This document shows, piece by piece, positions 31,686 through 40,496 of a stretch of 64,000 nt of DNA. This DNA is from Jiangella endophytica (GTDB taxonomy: Bacteria; Actinomycetota; Actinomycetes; Jiangellales; Jiangellaceae). Positions within the stretch are counted from its first letter, which is position 1, and each line of letters begins with the position of its first letter. Under the pieces are notes generated by a model. It was given only the letters and a program-made list of their open reading frames with translations, was not told the origin of the DNA and did no database searches. Where the stretch lies: positions 1 to 64,000 of the forward strand of contig NZ_QVAI01000020.1 in NCBI RefSeq assembly GCF_003427025.1. Direction: 5' to 3'. Position numbers and translations under genes: made by a program.

Positions 31686-32510
31686 GTGCGGATCCTCGTC
31701 GTCGACGCGTTCACCGATCGTCCCTTCGGCGGCAACCCGGCCGGTGTGTGCCTGCTGGACCGTCCCGTCACGGACGAGTGGATGCAGTCCGTCGCGGCGG
31801 AGCTGAAGCACTCCGAGACCGCGTTCGTCGAACCCGTCGAGGGCGACGAGGCGGCTCGGGCGACCCCTGCGGTCGACTACCGGCTGCGCTGGTTCACGCC
31901 CGAGGTCGAGGTCGACCTGTGCGGCCACGCCACGCTGGCGACGGCGCACGTGCTGTTCGAGCGGGGCGAGGCCGGGCCCATCCGGTTCAGCACCCGCAGC
32001 GGCGTGCTCGCCGTCACCCGCGACCGGACCGGCATCGTGGGCATGGACTTCCCGGCGCTGCCGCCCGAGGCGGCGCCGGTGCCCGACGGGCTGGTGGCGG
32101 CGCTCGGCGCGACGCCCACCTGGACCGGCCGGAGCCGGTTCGACGTGCTCGCGGTGGTCGAGTCCGAGACGGTGGTGCGCGAGCTGGCGCCCGACGTCGT
32201 CGCCCTGGCGGCGGTCGAGGCGCGTGGCGTCATCGTCTCCGCGCGCGCCGACGACGGCTCGCCGTACGACTTCGTGTCCCGGTTCTTCGCGCCGGCGGTG
32301 GGCGTCGCCGAGGACCCGGTGACGGGGTCGGCGCACTGCGTGCTCGGGCCGTACTGGGCGAAGGAGCTGGGCCGTCCCGACGGCACCACACTGACCGGCG
32401 CGCAGCTCTCCGCCCGTGGCGGCACCGTCGGCGTGACGATGCGCGGCGACCGCCTCGAGCTGGCCGGTCGCGCGCGGACCGTCCTCGAGGGCGAGCTACG
32501 CCTCTCCTGA
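31686..32510 (+). CDS. PhzF-family isomerase/epimerase
   Basis: A 274-aa protein of the PhzF / diaminopimelate-epimerase-like fold. It begins ILVVDAFTDRPFGGNPAGVC, a clear family signature, and has the catalytic glutamate in KHSETAFVEP (~42). The second half repeats the fold, with EDPVTGSAHC (~210). True PhzF makes a phenazine precursor, but no other phenazine genes are here, so the substrate is unknown. GTG at 31686 follows a TACGCT box; ATG at 31656 is possible but would lie upstream of that box. The gene breaks the usual radical SAM-DUF2344 pairing. Confidence 0.85.
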   Translation: MRILVVDAFTDRPFGGNPAGVCLLDRPVTDEWMQSVAAELKHSETAFVEPVEGDEAARATPAVDYRLRWFTPEVEVDLCGHATLATAHVLFERGEAGPIRFSTRSGVLAVTRDRTGIVGMDFPALPPEAAPVPDGLVAALGATPTWTGRSRFDVLAVVESETVVRELAPDVVALAAVEARGVIVSARADDGSPYDFVSRFFAPAVGVAEDPVTGSAHCVLGPYWAKELGRPDGTTLTGAQLSARGGTVGVTMRGDRLELAGRARTVLEGELRLS

Positions 32511-32514
32511 ACCG

Positions 32515-33897
32515 TCAGGCCGGCGCCACGTTGTGGTTGCGCCGGAACAGGTTCGCCGGGTCGTAGCGCGCCTTCACGGCGGCCAGCCGTGCGTAACCCT
32601 CGGTGCCGAACCCGGACACCACCCGGCCACGGCCCTCGTCGCCGATGAAGTTGAGGTACACGGCGCCGGTGCTCCACGGCCGGACGGCGGCGCAGACGTC
32701 GTGCGCCCACTGCCGGCCGCGGGCGTCGTCAGCGGGGTCGGTCCACAGCCCGAACGGGTGCACCACCCAGTCGGCCCGCCGCCAGGGGACGGGATAGTCA
32801 CCGGGGCCGCCGGCCACCGCGCCGCCCATGCAGAACAGCACGTGCTGGGACGCCGACGGGACGATCATGCCGGTCGCCTGGGCGCAGAACGCGTCGACGG
32901 CCTCGTCGGGCAACGTCGCCAGGTGCTCGGCGGACCAGTAGTTGCGGTGGCCGGGCGGGTCGTCCAGGGCGGACTGCAGCTGGTCGTACGGCAGTTCGGC
33001 GACCATCGCGCCCGCCGGGGCCGCGTCGAACAGCGGCGCCGCCAGCTCGCGCAGCGACCGTTCGGTTCCCGCGTGCACGAGTCCGACGGCCACCGCCAAC
33101 CGGCCGACGAGCTCGGCGGGCACGAACTCCTCGCCCTCGGGTCCGGTGAGGTAGATGACGCCGCCGCCGAGCGTGTCCGGGGCGTCGGCCATCAGGTCGC
33201 GGAACGCGCGGACGACCTTCGGACCGTGCTCCGGCGCCCAGAGGAGCAGGCCCAGCGCCGACTCCGTCAGCGGATGCAGCCGCAGCGTCAGCGACGTCAC
33301 GACGCCGAAGTTGCCGCCGCCGCCGTGCAGCGCCCAGAAGAGGTCGGGGTGGCTGTCCTCGGCCGCCCGGACGGTCTCGCCGTCGGCGGTGACCACCTCG
33401 GCCTCGACCAGGTTGTCGCAGGCCAGACCGAACAGCCGGTCCAGCCAGCCGCTGCCGCCGCCGAGCACGAACCCGCCGACGCCGGTCGTCGACACCCGGC
33501 CGCCGGTGGTCGCCAGGCCGTGCGGCGTGCAGGCCCGATCGAGGTCGGCCATGGTGGCGCCGCCGCCGACGGTGGCGGTGCGGGCCACCGGGTCGACGCT
33601 GACGGAGTTCATCCGGCGCAGGTCGACCACCAGCCCGCCGTCGGTGCTCGCCAGGCCGGCGACGCTGTGTCCGCCGCCGCGGACGGCCAGTTCGAGGCCG
33701 TGCTCACGGGCGAAGGCCACCGCCAGCGCGACGTCGGACCGGTTCGCGCACTGCGCGATCAGGCCCGGCCGCAGGTCGATCATGGCGTTGAAGACGGTCC
33801 GGGCGTCGTCGTAGCCCGGTGAGTCCGGCGTCAGCACGTCGCCGGTCAGCAGCGAACGCAGGCCGCCGACCGCCACATCGTCGTCGAGACCGGTCAT
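32515..33897 (-). CDS. Berberine-bridge-type FAD-dependent oxidase
   Basis: A 460-aa flavoprotein. The FAD-binding PCMH domain carries the histidine that covalently links FAD (VRGGGHSVAG, ~68). The usual second link, a cysteine before the GVGGFVLGGGSGWL stretch, is missing, so FAD is probably held by one covalent bond only. The C-terminal BBE motif is YYDPANLFRRNHN-like (ARYDPANLFRRNHNVAP). Such enzymes oxidise sugars, alcohols or secondary metabolites. ATG at 33897 has a G-rich site upstream. It converges on the phzF-like gene with only four bases between their ends. Confidence 0.87.
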   Translation of the reverse strand: MTGLDDDVAVGGLRSLLTGDVLTPDSPGYDDARTVFNAMIDLRPGLIAQCANRSDVALAVAFAREHGLELAVRGGGHSVAGLASTDGGLVVDLRRMNSVSVDPVARTATVGGGATMADLDRACTPHGLATTGGRVSTTGVGGFVLGGGSGWLDRLFGLACDNLVEAEVVTADGETVRAAEDSHPDLFWALHGGGGNFGVVTSLTLRLHPLTESALGLLLWAPEHGPKVVRAFRDLMADAPDTLGGGVIYLTGPEGEEFVPAELVGRLAVAVGLVHAGTERSLRELAAPLFDAAPAGAMVAELPYDQLQSALDDPPGHRNYWSAEHLATLPDEAVDAFCAQATGMIVPSASQHVLFCMGGAVAGGPGDYPVPWRRADWVVHPFGLWTDPADDARGRQWAHDVCAAVRPWSTGAVYLNFIGDEGRGRVVSGFGTEGYARLAAVKARYDPANLFRRNHNVAPA

Positions 33898-34005
33898 CGC
33901 TCTGCCCCCCAAAGACAGATGACTGGTGAAATGGAACGTACGCCCGCCGCGCCCACGTGACAATGGGTCCTGGCCCGGCAATCACGTCCACCGAGAGGAC
34001 CGACC

Positions 34006-34740
34006 CTGAGCACCGCGCCCCACCAGCAGCTGCCCGCCGTCCAGAAGCTGCGCGTCCGCTTCGCCAAGCGCGGCCGGCTGCGGTTCACCAGCCACCGCGA
34101 CTTCCAGCGCGCGTTCGAGCGGGCGCTGCGCCGCGCCGACGTGCCGATGGCCTGGTCGCAGGGGTTCACGCCGCACCCGCGGGTCTCCTACGCCGGCGCC
34201 GCGCCCACGGGCGCCGCCAGCGAGGCCGAGTACCTGGAGCTGGCCGTCACCCGGGTCTGCGACCCGGAGCAGGTGCGGGCGACGCTCGACGCGGCGCTGC
34301 CGCCGGGCCTGGACGTCGTCGAGGTGGTCGAGGCCGGCCCGGGCGCTCTCGCCGACCGGCTGCAGGCGTCGAGCTGGGCGATCGAGCTGCCCGGTGCGGT
34401 GCCCGAGCAGGTCGCGGCAGCGGTGACGGTGTTCCTGGCGGCCGGCTCCGTGCCGGTCGAGCGGCTGACGAAGAACGGCGTGCGGAAGCTGGACCCGCGA
34501 GCCGCCGTGCTGCGTCTGACCGCCGACACCGCCGCCGACCCCGTCACGCTGCGCACCGTGGTGCGCCACCAGTCGCCGACGGTGCGGCCCGACGAGGTGC
34601 TGGCCGGGTTGCGCGTCGTCGCCGGGTTCACCCCGCCGCAGCCGCACCGCGCCGTCCGGCTGGCCCAGGGGGAGTGGGACGACGACGCCGGCGTGCTGGC
34701 CGATCCGCTCGCGGACGCGCCCGGGCGGCACGACACGTGA
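34006..34740 (+). CDS. DUF2344 (TIGR03936) protein with apparent CTG start
   Basis: A 244-aa protein of the radical SAM-linked DUF2344 family. The conserved N-terminus KLRVRFAKRGRLRFTSHRDF is coded upstream of the first ATG/GTG/TTG in frame (GTG 34141), and a stop codon lies at 33958-33960. The only start that keeps this region is CTG at 34006, which has a strong AGAGGA site (33994-33999) six bases before it. A CTG at 33970 has no such site. The family works with the B12 radical SAM protein encoded ~2.4 kb upstream; the function is unknown. Confidence 0.82.
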   Translation: MSTAPHQQLPAVQKLRVRFAKRGRLRFTSHRDFQRAFERALRRADVPMAWSQGFTPHPRVSYAGAAPTGAASEAEYLELAVTRVCDPEQVRATLDAALPPGLDVVEVVEAGPGALADRLQASSWAIELPGAVPEQVAAAVTVFLAAGSVPVERLTKNGVRKLDPRAAVLRLTADTAADPVTLRTVVRHQSPTVRPDEVLAGLRVVAGFTPPQPHRAVRLAQGEWDDDAGVLADPLADAPGRHDT

Positions 34741-35209
34741 CATGACCCGACGTGATCTACGGCACACGGCAAGGCGAGCCCGCCGACCTGCGGCGATACC
34801 ATTCCGGCGGCGGCGTGCGGAGGGGGTGCGGGCGGCCGTTGTCACGGTTTCCGGGTGGACATGTGCGATACTCGGAACTGGTCGGGCGGTACACGCCGCT
34901 CGGTCCGACGACGTCCTCGCCGACGTCCCGTGTGGTCGACCATGGTCGCCGCGGAGATGCTCGGCACGGTGGGTCCGCCAAGCGGCCCGGCCGCGAGGCG
35001 CCCTGAACAGGGTGCGCCGCCGCGGCAGGCGCTGAGCACGGGCCCGACGACGCGCAGGTCCGGTGGACGTCGCCGATCACAGGCTTTCCACCTGTAGCGG
35101 CCGTCGTCAGGACGCTCCAGGTGGCCCGATGTAGTGCCCCGGCAGATGGGCAGCAGCGCGCCGAGCGAGGCGCGGCGCCCCATCCACCGGGCCGACAGGA
35201 GTGCACCAT
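34741..35209 (+). promoter_or_regulatory. 469-bp leader region before rne
   Basis: I find no convincing gene here. It holds a hairpin around GGCGCCCTG-AA-CAGGGTGCGCC (34997-35018) and an extended -10-like TGCGATACT (34864-34872) without a well-placed -35. A long structured rne leader is known to mediate RNase E self-control in Escherichia coli; a similar role here is inference. Confidence 0.35.
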
Positions 35210-38200
35210 ATGACGGAAGAGAACCCCGGCTCGTCCGGCGATACCAACTCGTCGGCGCCGGTCCAGGCCGACGCCACCGGCACCGAGCCCGCCCAGTCGC
35301 GTCGGCGCCGCGCCGTCAGCCGGGCCGCCGGCCCGCCGGCCGCCGAGCCCACGCTGCACGACGCCGGCGAGCCGATGAGCAGCGACGACGCTGCGGCCGC
35401 GCCGGCCAAGAAGACGGCGAAGAAGGCCGCCGCCAAGAAGACGGCCGCGAAGAAGACCGCCAAGAAGGCTCCGGCCAAGAAGGCGACCGGCCGCAAGACC
35501 GCCGCCGCACAGGTGGACGACGGACTGCTGGCGGTCGGCGACCCGGCCGAGCCCGCGCCGGTCGCCGAGCCCGCGCCGGTCGTCGAGGCGGCGCCGGTCG
35601 CCGTCACCGAGGCGCCCCCCGCGCCGCGCAAGCGGTCGCGGTCGCGCAAGGCCGCCCAGCCCGCCCCCGAGCCGCTGCAGGCCGAGGCGGAGGCCGAGGA
35701 CGACACCCCCGCCGCCCACCTCGCCGAGCCGGAGCCGGCGTTCGCGCCGTCCGGCGACGAGAGCGCGGCCAGCGAGGCGCGCGCCTCCTCCGTCCTGTTC
35801 CAGGCCCCGGCGTTCTCCGCCGCGCCGCTGTTCGCCGCGCCCGACCCCGAGGCCGCCGAGCCGGCCCGCGGCCGCCGCCGGGCGAAGGCCGAGCCGGCGC
35901 CTGAGCCCGAGGCCGAGCAGGCCGAGGAAGAGGTCGAGCAGACCGAAGAGCCCGACACCACCGCCGATGCCGACGACACCACCGGCGATGCCGACGACTC
36001 CGACGACGACGGCGACGCCACCCGCCGCAGGCGGCGCCGCCGCGGTGGCCGCGGCCGCCGCCGTCGCTCCGACGACGACGGCGCCGACGCCTCCGGCGAC
36101 GACGAATCCGACTCCGACGACGAGCGGCACGGCCGGCACGAGGCCGCCGACCACGGCGACGACGACTCGCAGGGCGAGTCCGACGACGACCACGCCGACT
36201 CCGACGAGGGCGGCAGCCGCCGTCGTCGCCGCCGCCGGCGCCGCCGCAACGACGACGGCGACGAGCCCCGTCCGGACGACCCGCCCAACACCGTGGTCCG
36301 GGTGCGCGACGGCCGCGAACTCGACGACGAGGTCACCTCGGTCAAGGGTTCGACCCGGCTCGAGGCGAAGAAGCAGCGCCGCCGCGAGGGTCGCGAGGCC
36401 GGCCGGCGTCGTCCGCCCATCCTGTCCGAGGCCGAGTTCCTGGCCCGCCGCGAGGCGGTCGACCGGGTCATGGCGGTGCGGCAGACGGGCGACCTCACCC
36501 AGATCGCCGTCCTCGAGGACGACGTCCTGGTCGAGCACTACGTCAGCCGCGCCTCGCAGCAGTCGCTGATCGGCAACGTCTACCTCGGCCGGGTGCAGAA
36601 CGTGCTGCCCGCCATGGAGGCGGCGTTCGTCGACATCGGCCGCGGCCGCAACGCCGTCCTGTACGCCGGCGAGGTCGACTGGAGCGGCCTGGGCAAGTCC
36701 GACGGCCCGAAGCGCATCGAGGACGTCCTCAAGTCCGGCCAGTCGGTGCTCGTGCAGGTCACCAAGGACCCCATCGGCCACAAGGGTGCCCGGCTGACCA
36801 GCCAGGTCAGCCTCCCCGGCCGGTACGTCGTGTACGTCCCCGGCGGGTCGATGAACGGCATCAGCCGCAAGCTGCCCGACACCGAGCGCACCCGGCTGAA
36901 GAAGATCCTCAAGCAGGTCGTCCCCGAGGACGCCGGCGTCATCGTCCGCACCGCCGCCGAGGGCGCCTCGGAGGAGGAGCTCACCAACGACGTCGCGCGG
37001 CTGAAGGCCGAGTGGGAGGCGTTGCGCAAGAAGTCCTCCGGCAACGCGCCGCAGCTGCTGCACGGCGAGCCCGACCTCGCCATCAAGGTGGTCCGCGACC
37101 TCTTCAACGAAGACTTCACCAAGCTGGTCGTCTCCGGCGACCGCGCCTGGGACACCATCGACGAATACGTCTCCAGCGTCGCCGGCTCGCTGCGCGACCG
37201 CGTCGAGAAGTGGACCGGCACCGACGACGTCTTCGCCGCGTTCCGCATCGACGAGCAGATCGCCAAGGCCATGGACCGCAAGGTCTGGCTGCCCAGCGGC
37301 GGCTCGCTGGTCATCGATCGCACCGAGGCGATGACCGTCGTCGACGTCAACACCGGCAAGTTCACCGGGTCCGGCGGCAACCTCGAGGAGACCGTCACCA
37401 AGAACAACCTCGAGGCGGCCGAAGAGATCGTGCGTCAGCTGCGGCTGCGCGATATCGGCGGCATCATCGTCGTCGACTTCATCGACATGGTGCTCGAGGC
37501 CAACCGCGACCTCGTGTTGCGCCGGCTGGTCGAGTGCCTCGGCCGCGACCGCACGAAGCACCAGGTCGCCGAGGTCACGTCGCTGGGTCTGGTGCAGATG
37601 ACCCGCAAGCGCATCGGCACCGGCCTGCTCGAGGCGTTCAGCGAGCCGTGCCCGCACTGCAAGGGCCGCGGCCTGCTCATCCACGCCCACCCGGTCGAGT
37701 CCGGCAACGGCTCGTCCGGCGGCTCGTCCGGTGGGTCGTCCGCTGGGTCGTCCGGGTCCGACGAGGGCCGGTCCGGCCGCTCCGAGCGCCGTGGCCGGCG
37801 CCGCAAGGCCGAGCCGGCGCCGGTGCCCGCGCCGCAGCCGGTCGAGGCTCTGACACCCAAGCTCGAGGCACTGGCCAGCCCCGGCGAGGCCTCGCCCGCG
37901 GACCTCATGCCGGTCGGCAACGGCAACGGTCACGACGAGCGGCCGGCCGAGCCCGCCGCGGCGTCCGGCGGCGACTCCGCGTCGTCCGAGGGCGGCGCGC
38001 CGTTCGAGAACAGTGGTACCGCCGACACCGGCGCCACGGCCGGGGGCGACGCCACCAAGGCGACGCGGCCGGCCACCAGCCGGCGCCGGCGGGCCGTGCG
38101 AGCGGCGGGCTCCGCCGACAGCACCACTCCGGCGGCCGAGCCCGCCATCACCGGCAACGACGCCGGCACGGCGGCCACGCCGTCCACTCCGCCTCCGCCG

Positions 38201-38314
38201 CCTCCGCCGCCCGAACCCACGACGGAGCAGGCGGCCGAGCAGTCGGCCGAAGCGACTCGTCCGCGCCGCACCCGGCGCCGGGCCGAGCGTCCGGCCGGCA
38301 GTCCCGTCCCCTGA
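35210..38314 (+). CDS. rne: Ribonuclease E/G
   Basis: A 1034-aa endoribonuclease that starts mRNA decay and processes stable RNAs. The catalytic core is central, as in other actinobacteria. The S1 domain is at ~455-540 (GNVYLGRVQNVLPAMEAAFVD), the metal-binding aspartates are in MTVVDVNTGKF (~707), and the zinc-link cysteines are in CPHCKGRGL (~813). The N-terminal ~390 residues are low-complexity: a Lys/Ala block (AAKKTAKKA type) and Asp/Arg-rich stretches. The C-terminal ~200 residues are also disordered. These arms probably bind RNA and partners. ATG at 35210 has AGGAG eight bases upstream. Confidence 0.95.
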   Translation: MTEENPGSSGDTNSSAPVQADATGTEPAQSRRRRAVSRAAGPPAAEPTLHDAGEPMSSDDAAAAPAKKTAKKAAAKKTAAKKTAKKAPAKKATGRKTAAAQVDDGLLAVGDPAEPAPVAEPAPVVEAAPVAVTEAPPAPRKRSRSRKAAQPAPEPLQAEAEAEDDTPAAHLAEPEPAFAPSGDESAASEARASSVLFQAPAFSAAPLFAAPDPEAAEPARGRRRAKAEPAPEPEAEQAEEEVEQTEEPDTTADADDTTGDADDSDDDGDATRRRRRRRGGRGRRRRSDDDGADASGDDESDSDDERHGRHEAADHGDDDSQGESDDDHADSDEGGSRRRRRRRRRRNDDGDEPRPDDPPNTVVRVRDGRELDDEVTSVKGSTRLEAKKQRRREGREAGRRRPPILSEAEFLARREAVDRVMAVRQTGDLTQIAVLEDDVLVEHYVSRASQQSLIGNVYLGRVQNVLPAMEAAFVDIGRGRNAVLYAGEVDWSGLGKSDGPKRIEDVLKSGQSVLVQVTKDPIGHKGARLTSQVSLPGRYVVYVPGGSMNGISRKLPDTERTRLKKILKQVVPEDAGVIVRTAAEGASEEELTNDVARLKAEWEALRKKSSGNAPQLLHGEPDLAIKVVRDLFNEDFTKLVVSGDRAWDTIDEYVSSVAGSLRDRVEKWTGTDDVFAAFRIDEQIAKAMDRKVWLPSGGSLVIDRTEAMTVVDVNTGKFTGSGGNLEETVTKNNLEAAEEIVRQLRLRDIGGIIVVDFIDMVLEANRDLVLRRLVECLGRDRTKHQVAEVTSLGLVQMTRKRIGTGLLEAFSEPCPHCKGRGLLIHAHPVESGNGSSGGSSGGSSAGSSGSDEGRSGRSERRGRRRKAEPAPVPAPQPVEALTPKLEALASPGEASPADLMPVGNGNGHDERPAEPAAASGGDSASSEGGAPFENSGTADTGATAGGDATKATRPATSRRRRAVRAAGSADSTTPAAEPAITGNDAGTAATPSTPPPPPPPPEPTTEQAAEQSAEATRPRRTRRRAERPAGSPVP

Positions 38315-38316
38315 GT

Positions 38317-38346
38317 TTGACCCGACCCTGACCAATTCCGTACCCT
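38317..38346 (+). promoter_or_regulatory. rplU-rpmA promoter
   Basis: TTGACC (38317-38322), an 18-base spacer, then TACCCT (38341-38346): a near-consensus sigma70 promoter directly after rne. The ~87-base leader holds a GGCGC-TCTTC-GCGCC hairpin (38355-38369), which may take part in ribosomal-protein control. Confidence 0.7.
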
Positions 38347-38439
38347 AGGGCGTCGGCGCTCTTCGCGCCCATACCCGCGTGCCCGCTCACTGAGCATCGG
38401 CATGCGCGCCCGAAGCCCGAGCGAGAGAGTGAGTCCGCG

Positions 38440-38754
38440 GTGTACGCGATCGTCCGCAGCGGCGGTAACCAGCGAAAGGTCTCCGTCGGAGACGTCATCG
38501 ACGTCGACCGGCTCGACAACGCCGAGGTCGGCGCCACCGTCACGCTGCCGGCGGTCCTGCTCGTCGACGGCGAGACCGTGACCACCGACGCCAGCAAGCT
38601 GGCCGGTGTGTCCGTCACGGCCGAGATCGTCGGCGCCACCAAGGGCCCGAAGATCCACATCCTCCGGTACAAGAACAAGACCGGGTACCGGCGGCGCCAG
38701 GGGCACCGCCAGAAGTACACCCAGGTCAAGGTCACCGGCATCGAGACGAAGTAG
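38440..38754 (+). CDS. rplU: Ribosomal protein L21
   Basis: A 104-aa large-subunit ribosomal protein of normal length. The N-terminus [17 protein letters not shown] and the C-terminal [17 protein letters not shown] are family hallmarks. The start is GTG with a GAGAG-type site. It is followed by rpmA after 14 bases, the universal arrangement. Confidence 0.98.
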   Translation: MYAIVRSGGNQRKVSVGDVIDVDRLDNAEVGATVTLPAVLLVDGETVTTDASKLAGVSVTAEIVGATKGPKIHILRYKNKTGYRRRQGHRQKYTQVKVTGIETK

Positions 38755-38768
38755 GCAGGTACCTCGAG

Positions 38769-39029
38769 ATGGCTCACAAGAAGGGCGCCTCGTCCAGCAA
38801 GAACGGGCGCGACTCCAACGCTCAGCGGCTCGGCGTGAAGCGCTTCGGCGGCCAGGTCGTCAACGCCGGCGAGATCATCGTCCGCCAGCGCGGCACCCAC
38901 TTCCACCCGGGCGACAACGTCGGCCGTGGCAAGGACGACACCCTGTTCGCCACGTCCTCCGGCGCCGTCGAGTTCGGCGTCAAGCGTGGCCGCAAGGTCG
39001 TCAACATCGTCGTGCCGGCGGGGGAGTGA
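38769..39029 (+). CDS. rpmA: Ribosomal protein L27
   Basis: An 86-aa large-subunit protein whose N-terminal tail ([15 protein letters not shown]) reaches the peptidyl-transferase centre. There is no cleavable N-terminal extension of the kind found in Firmicutes. It is co-transcribed with rplU and followed by a strong intrinsic terminator. Confidence 0.98.
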   Translation: MAHKKGASSSKNGRDSNAQRLGVKRFGGQVVNAGEIIVRQRGTHFHPGDNVGRGKDDTLFATSSGAVEFGVKRGRKVVNIVVPAGE

Positions 39030-39064
39030 CCCCCGCTCCACACGAGCAACACACCTGAATCATC

Positions 39065-39101
39065 AGGGCGGGCCGGTCACTCGACCGGCCCGCCCTGTTT
39101 T
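39065..39101 (+). terminator. Intrinsic terminator after rpmA
   Basis: AGGGCGGGCCGGTC (39065-39078) pairs exactly with 39083-39096 around a 4-base loop and is followed by GTTTT. It is the clearest rho-independent terminator in the window. Confidence 0.93.
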
Positions 39102-39133
39102 GTGGAATGTCACAGCGTGAGGACAGAGAAGAC

Positions 39134-40483
39134 ATGGCCATTCCGTCGTTCGTGGACCGCGTCGTGCTGCATCTGGCAGCGGGCGACGGCGGACACGGCT
39201 GCGTGTCGGTCCACCGCGAGAAGTTCAAGCCGCTCGGCGGTCCCGACGGCGGCAACGGCGGTCGCGGCGGCGACATCGTCCTCGTCGTCGACCCGAACAC
39301 CACCACACTGCTCGACTACCACCGCTCGCCGCACCGCAAGGCGAAGAGCGGCTCGCAGGGCGAGGGCAGCAACCGCGCGGGCGGCAACGGCGAGGACATC
39401 GAGCTCAAGGTCCCCGACGGCACGGTCGTCAGCACGCGCGACGGCGAGGTGCTGGTCGACCTCGTGGGCGCCGGCACCCGCTTCGTCGCCGCCCAAGGCG
39501 GCAACGGCGGGCTGGGCAACGCCGCGCTGGCCAGCAAGCGGCGCAGGGCGCCCGGCTTCGCGCTGCTCGGCGAGCCCGGCGAGGCCAGGGACGTCGTCCT
39601 CGAGCTCAAGAGCGTCGCCGACATCGGACTGGTCGGCTTCCCGAGCGCCGGCAAGTCCAGCCTCATCGCCGCCATCTCCGCCGCACGGCCGAAGATCGCC
39701 GACTACCCGTTCACGACGCTGACACCGAACCTCGGCGTCGTCGAGGCCGGCGACGTCCGCTACACCGTCGCCGACGTGCCCGGGCTGATCGAGGGCGCCA
39801 GCGAGGGCCGCGGCCTCGGCCACGCGTTCCTCCGCCACATTGAACGATGCAGCGCGGTGCTCCACGTGGTCGACCTCGCGACCATGGAACCCGGGCGTGA
39901 TCCCCTGACCGACATCGACGTCATCGAGACTGAGCTGGAGAAGTACGGCGGTCTCGACAAGCGGCCGCGCATGGTCGCGCTGAACAAGATCGACGTCCCC
40001 GAGGGGCGCGAGCTGGCCGACCTGATCCGGCCCGACATCGAGGCGCGCGGCTGGGAGGTCTTCCCGGTCTCCGCCGCCACCCACGAGGGCCTGCGCGAGC
40101 TGACCTACGCCATGGGCTCGCTGGTCGCCGCCGCCCGGGCCGCGGCGCCCGCGGCCGAGCCGACCCGCCTGGTGCTGCGCCCGGCCGCCGTCGACGACTC
40201 CGGGTTCACCGTCACCGACGAGGGCGAGCGGTACCGCATCCGCGGCGTGAAGCCGGAGCGGTGGATCCGGCAGACCGACTTCACCAACGACGAGGCGGTC
40301 GGCTACCTCGCCGACCGGCTGGCGCGGCTCGGCGTCGAGGAGGGGCTCATCGCGGCGGGCGCCCAGGCCGGTGACGAGGTGGTCATCGGCGGCGAGGACG
40401 CGGTCGTGTTCGACTGGGAGCCCAGCATCAGCGCCGGCGGCGAGCACCTCGGCCCCCGGGGCACCGACTCCCGCCTGAGCTGA
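39134..40483 (+). CDS. obgE: Obg GTPase
   Basis: A 449-aa ribosome-associated GTPase. The glycine-rich Obg domain is at ~1-155 ([17 protein letters not shown]). The G domain is at ~158-330, with G1 [10 protein letters not shown]3 DVPGLIEGA and G4 NKID. A C-terminal OCT domain (~345-425) is present, as in other actinobacteria. It helps large-subunit assembly and growth control. I chose ATG at 39134, where homologues start. ATG at 39107 would begin just after the terminator T-run and has no ribosome site. Confidence 0.95.
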   Translation: MAIPSFVDRVVLHLAAGDGGHGCVSVHREKFKPLGGPDGGNGGRGGDIVLVVDPNTTTLLDYHRSPHRKAKSGSQGEGSNRAGGNGEDIELKVPDGTVVSTRDGEVLVDLVGAGTRFVAAQGGNGGLGNAALASKRRRAPGFALLGEPGEARDVVLELKSVADIGLVGFPSAGKSSLIAAISAARPKIADYPFTTLTPNLGVVEAGDVRYTVADVPGLIEGASEGRGLGHAFLRHIERCSAVLHVVDLATMEPGRDPLTDIDVIETELEKYGGLDKRPRMVALNKIDVPEGRELADLIRPDIEARGWEVFPVSAATHEGLRELTYAMGSLVAAARAAAPAAEPTRLVLRPAAVDDSGFTVTDEGERYRIRGVKPERWIRQTDFTNDEAVGYLADRLARLGVEEGLIAAGAQAGDEVVIGGEDAVVFDWEPSISAGGEHLGPRGTDSRLS

Positions 40484-40496
40484 CGAGGAGGACGCC

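Noticed and set aside
34742-35035. Short plus-strand frames upstream of rne
   Set aside because: Arg-rich products without domains and no ribosome-binding sites; better read as leader DNA.
35400-35510. Lys/Ala codon repeats in rne as a nucleotide repeat element
   Set aside because: They are degenerate at the DNA level and simply encode the basic low-complexity arm seen in actinobacterial RNase E.
39107-39133. Alternative ATG start for obgE
   Set aside because: It lies just after the rpmA terminator T-run, lacks a ribosome site and adds nine residues absent from the usual Obg N-terminus.
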